From: Paenibacillus sacheonensis
GTDB lineage: Bacteria; Bacillota; Bacilli; Paenibacillales; Paenibacillaceae
Length of the DNA: 64,000 nucleotides
Direction of reading: 5' to 3'
NCBI RefSeq assembly: GCF_009909195.1
Contig: NZ_JAAAMU010000007.1
Coordinates: forward strand, 124,001 to 188,000
A model generated the notes under the pieces. It saw only the letters and a list, made by a program, of their open reading frames with translations, did no database searches and was not told the origin of the DNA. The position numbers and the translations under genes were made by a program. Below are positions 60,955 to 64,000 of the stretch, in pieces (position 1 is the stretch's first letter; each line of letters starts with the position of its first letter).

Positions 60955-62729
60955 TGGCTTGGATACGCCGATATATCGACCGGTTGCGGTTTAGACAGAA
61001 GCTCATTCTGTCTTACCTCATTATCAGCATTATCCCCATTCTGTTCCTTGGTATCTATTCTTACAACCAATCGAAGGATTTCCTGTACCAACAAGCGGCG
61101 AAAGACTACCAGCGGAACGTGGAAGTCTACTCGGAGAGCATCAAAGCCAATATGGACCACTACGAGAACATGGCCGCATTGATTCTATACAACGATATTA
61201 TTCAACGCATCCTTAACGGCAACTATATCGATCTATACAATCTGTATAACGACTTGACGCAATACCTCAATCCTTACTTGAATATGCTCTTGAATCTGAA
61301 TACGGAAACCCAGCAGCTTACCCTCTATACGGCGAACGAGATGCCGGAATACGGCGACTATATTCAGAGGATCGAGAGAATTACCGACCAAGCTTGGTAT
61401 AAGACAGTGAGCATGGCTAAAGGCACGACTTGGTTCCATGAAGGGAACGAGCTATTCCTAGCCGGCAAATTCCCGCTCCGGTATTCGCCCGGCGAGAAAG
61501 CCGCTCCCTCGGCCGCGAAAGAAGAGGAGAACATCCTCTATATTCGCGTGAATAACCGTAACCTATTTTCCAACCTGCCCGATTCCATTAAAGAACAATG
61601 GGTGTTCCTGCTCGATTCGGCCGGGAATCCGGTGTACTCCAGTCATGATTTGGACGAACAAACCTCGGGCGTATTCGCGATGATCAAGGATAATCCGAAA
61701 GCCGTCATCCAGATCGGCGGCAGCGACATGATGCTGATTAAAGAAAACATCCCCAATACGGATTGGTACTTATACTGCCTTGTGCCTGACAAGGATATCT
61801 TGCAAAACTCGGGAAGTATCGTCCGCGCGACGCTAATCGTAGTCGGGATTTGCCTGCTCATCCTCATCATCATTATTTCGGTGTTCGCCAAATCAATGAT
61901 ACGCAGAATTTATAAGCTTAATAATTGGATGAAGCGAGCTGAACAGGGCGAGTTGGAGCTCCGGGTACAGAGCACGTCCAAAGACGAGATCGGGGAGCTT
62001 ACCAACCGATTCGGGGATATGCTAAAGCAAATCAACGGGTTAATTAACGAACGGTATAAGAACAAAATCATTCAAAAAGAAGCCGAACTGAAAGCCATAA
62101 AGTCGCAAATCTCTCCCCATTTTCTCTATAACACGCTTTCGTTCATTAATTGGAAGGCGCTCGAGAGCGACAATCACGAGATTAGCCAGATGGTGACGAG
62201 TTTGTCCCAATTTTACCGGACCGCGCTTAATCGTGGCGATAACATCATATCCGTGCGGGACGAGATCAATAATATGAAGTCCTATTTGGAGATCGTGTTG
62301 GCGACGAGCGATCTTCGATTCGATGTGGTCTACCAAATCGACGAAGAGGTTTACTCTTATGGCATGATTAACCTCATTCTTCAACCGATCGTAGAAAACG
62401 CAATTAAACACGGCATCAAAAAAAAGAAAACCGGCAAAGGATTATTGGTCATTACCGGCCGGGTGCTAGGCGAAACGATAGAATTCAGCATTTGCGACAA
62501 CGGACCCGGCATCGAACCCGCTGTCTTGGAGCAGCTTTTAAGGAAACATTCCACCGGGTACGGCTTAAAGCACGTCGATGATCGAATTAAGTTGGTTTTC
62601 GGTTCGGAGTACGGTCTCTCCATTCAGAGCGGCGTCGGTTCAACCAATGATTCGGAGGATGTGCCGGAAACGAATCTCCGCACTAGCATGCTCATTCTGA
62701 TTCCGAAGCAAATTATTAAAAGCGTATAG
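60951..62729 (+). CDS. YesM-type sensor histidine kinase (cassette C)
   Basis: A 592-residue membrane kinase: helices near 17-37 and about 282-303, an extracellular sensor between them, HAMP (MKRAEQGELELRVQ), the motif SPHFLYNTLSFINW with the phosphorylated histidine, and an HATPase domain (VENAIKHG, DNGPGIEP). The ATG overlaps the regulator stop; a second ATG follows directly. It completes the plus-strand pair and is followed by a stem-loop. Confidence 0.92.
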   Translation: MMAWIRRYIDRLRFRQKLILSYLIISIIPILFLGIYSYNQSKDFLYQQAAKDYQRNVEVYSESIKANMDHYENMAALILYNDIIQRILNGNYIDLYNLYNDLTQYLNPYLNMLLNLNTETQQLTLYTANEMPEYGDYIQRIERITDQAWYKTVSMAKGTTWFHEGNELFLAGKFPLRYSPGEKAAPSAAKEEENILYIRVNNRNLFSNLPDSIKEQWVFLLDSAGNPVYSSHDLDEQTSGVFAMIKDNPKAVIQIGGSDMMLIKENIPNTDWYLYCLVPDKDILQNSGSIVRATLIVVGICLLILIIIISVFAKSMIRRIYKLNNWMKRAEQGELELRVQSTSKDEIGELTNRFGDMLKQINGLINERYKNKIIQKEAELKAIKSQISPHFLYNTLSFINWKALESDNHEISQMVTSLSQFYRTALNRGDNIISVRDEINNMKSYLEIVLATSDLRFDVVYQIDEEVYSYGMINLILQPIVENAIKHGIKKKKTGKGLLVITGRVLGETIEFSICDNGPGIEPAVLEQLLRKHSTGYGLKHVDDRIKLVFGSEYGLSIQSGVGSTNDSEDVPETNLRTSMLILIPKQIIKSV

Positions 62730-62784
62730 TTGGATGAGCATCTTGACGCCAAGATACAATTCAACTTGCCTAAGTTACATGAAA

Positions 62785-62810
62785 GCAGCCGATCATTTAC
62801 GATCGGCTGA
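62785..62810 (+). terminator. Stem-loop after two-component genes (cassette C)
   Basis: The stem CAGCCGATC/GATCGGCTG with a six-base loop lies about 55 bp past the kinase stop. The T tract is weak (ACTTCG). Confidence 0.6.
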
Positions 62811-63023
62811 CTTCGTGTCTTGATTGAGCTATCGTGTTCGTTAGTGCAGCTTAGCCTGTTAAACCTCGTCCTCCAGACCTTTAGTGCCAACGAAGTGCAT
62901 CTATTTCAAGCTTTCTGTTGAGAAGGAGTCTACTAAGCGACGGGTATTTCCAAACAATCCATAATCAGCCGAAAGGGCTGCCTTTCGTCTTGCACTATCG
63001 TTCCCAGTTGGCGGAATGGTCCA
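62811..63023. other. Intergenic region
   Basis: No gene is seen. A small hairpin CGAAAGG/CCTTTCG (62970-62987) lies downstream of the phosphotransferase stop and could be its terminator. Confidence 0.35.
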
Positions 63024-63986
63024 TTAAGTTCTCTCTTTCGCTAAGATACATTGAAATAATTTGACGGCATTGGACTTAGACTTTGCTTCTTCCTCTAATG
63101 CAAAATCATCCATGGTACATACTACTCGAGCACACTCAATAAGATCCTGAATATCTCTCTCTAAGCGGTAGTAGGCGAGTGCCGTCTCATCAATTTCTGT
63201 GGTTCCGTACCCCTGAAAAAATGCATCAGCGTGCGGCATCCCGACAAAAATGAAATCACGCTCTTTGGGAGCGAGCATCACCTCGTCCCAGTCGATTACA
63301 AACACCTGTCCAGCTTCATCACGGATCACATTGGCTGGATGCAGATCTGCGTGACATATTACATAAGGAATCGTTCGCGATTGAAGGAGACCTGCCTGTT
63401 CTTTCAATGAAGTCAACATTGCGTGTATCGTCGGCCTATTCTTATCCCACGCAGCGCGTAATTCGTTTTCAATGGTATTGACACTTTCAAAGCGTGCATT
63501 ATGATTCTCAAACGTTCTTACCCATCGGATGTACTCTGCTGGATTAAACATTTCCTGTCGCAGAGAATGGAATCCTTCAGGCGGCAAAATAACCTGATGG
63601 ATCAGTTTTAGGGCGATGCCTAACTTATTCCACTGCTCGGCTAACATCCCTTCGAAGCTTGACTCTCCGTCAATAAAGGGATAGACAACGACAGTCCAAT
63701 CCCGTAGCTGGGTCCATAGTGCCCCCCTACTGTTAGAAATAGGAGCCACAACGGATGTTATCCCCTGTTGATTAAGATAACTAGGAACCAGATAACATGG
63801 CTCATAAAGAGGTCTGGATGTGACCTTAAGCAGATAACTAACCTGCTGCCCGCTGACGATATGATATACTGCAGCGTTGTAATCAAGTCCCAGCGGAAGA
63901 AACTCAAGCGTGGCGGGAACTAACTCGTACTGTTCCATTAGCAAGGATCGCAGGAGCTTCTCAGGAATCCGAGTCGAATTAATCAT
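63024..63986 (-). CDS. APH(9)-like phosphotransferase
   Basis: A 320-residue aminoglycoside phosphotransferase-fold kinase. The catalytic loop is CHADLHPANVI and the metal motif VIDWDEVMLAPKERDFIF. That run, plus FLPLGLDYNAAVY at the start, WTVVVYPFIDG in the middle and YYRLERDIQDL near the end, resembles spectinomycin phosphotransferase APH(9) as I recall it. GGGA lies before the ATG. Whether it confers resistance is not known; many such homologues in environmental Firmicutes do not. It is relatively AT-rich and stands alone at the end of the window. Confidence 0.8.
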   Translation of the reverse strand: MINSTRIPEKLLRSLLMEQYELVPATLEFLPLGLDYNAAVYHIVSGQQVSYLLKVTSRPLYEPCYLVPSYLNQQGITSVVAPISNSRGALWTQLRDWTVVVYPFIDGESSFEGMLAEQWNKLGIALKLIHQVILPPEGFHSLRQEMFNPAEYIRWVRTFENHNARFESVNTIENELRAAWDKNRPTIHAMLTSLKEQAGLLQSRTIPYVICHADLHPANVIRDEAGQVFVIDWDEVMLAPKERDFIFVGMPHADAFFQGYGTTEIDETALAYYRLERDIQDLIECARVVCTMDDFALEEEAKSKSNAVKLFQCILAKERT

Positions 63987-64000
63987 CTTTATCCCTTCCT

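Noticed and set aside
1-64000. Insertion sequences, phage genes, tRNA or rRNA genes
   Set aside because: No transposase, integrase, phage structural gene or tRNA/rRNA-like sequence was recognised on either strand.

Overview
The window looks like chromosomal DNA of a GC-rich, spore-forming Firmicute of the Paenibacillaceae (Paenibacillus or Cohnella type). This rests on strong AGGAGG ribosome sites, many GTG/TTG starts, small spore-coat-like genes, a B12-dependent ribonucleotide reductase, and three carbohydrate cassettes built from YesM/YesN-type two-component systems and CUT1-type ABC importers. No rRNA, tRNA, CRISPR array or intact insertion sequence was seen.

Layout. 1-277 holds a ~185-bp palindromic intergenic element. 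278-10530 (minus strand) carries a serine hydrolase, a LacI-type regulator and a complete inositol operon, iolD-E-B-C-A-G, whose promoter contains a LacI-type operator between the -35 and -10 boxes. 10598-19747 (minus) is cassette A: a leaderless GH110-like alpha-galactosidase, a solute-binding lipoprotein, two permeases, and a response regulator with its sensor kinase. 19994-24286 holds small metabolic and spore-related genes, including a 42-codon gene. 24423-27125 is nrdJ with two NrdR boxes. 27828-30863 holds an SDR, a tiny zinc-ribbon-like peptide, a zinc alcohol dehydrogenase and a DinB-family protein. 31206-41675 is cassette B: a secreted clan GH-D alpha-galactosidase-like enzyme, a binding protein, kinase and regulator on the minus strand, with both permeases divergent on the plus strand. 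41945-51363 is a mixed accessory region (phosphotransferase, second palindromic element, flavodoxin, YhgE-like permease with its TetR regulator, alpha/beta hydrolase, cupin, stalk-domain protein, FAD monooxygenase, membrane-anchored HTH protein). 51974-62729 is cassette C: two GH29-like proteins, binding protein and two permeases on the minus strand, with regulator and kinase divergent. 63024-63986 is an APH(9)-like phosphotransferase.

How the genes may work together. Each cassette can sense a sugar outside the cell (dCache/HAMP kinase), activate transcription (AraC-type regulator), bind and import an oligosaccharide, and cleave it. None encodes an ABC ATPase, so a shared MsmX-type ATPase elsewhere is expected. 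The inositol operon has no transporter of its own and lies directly downstream of cassette A and its cytosolic GH110-like enzyme. This suggests, as inference, use of a galactosylated cyclitol such as galactinol: import, removal of galactose, then inositol breakdown. A cyclase-family gene at 19994-20752 has an operator-like palindrome nearly identical to one in the iolD leader and may share the LacI regulator.

The least explained structure is the pair of palindromic intergenic elements at 22-206 and 43114-43306. Both carry four CTAACG-led modules placed symmetrically, with 50-bp spacing inside each arm.
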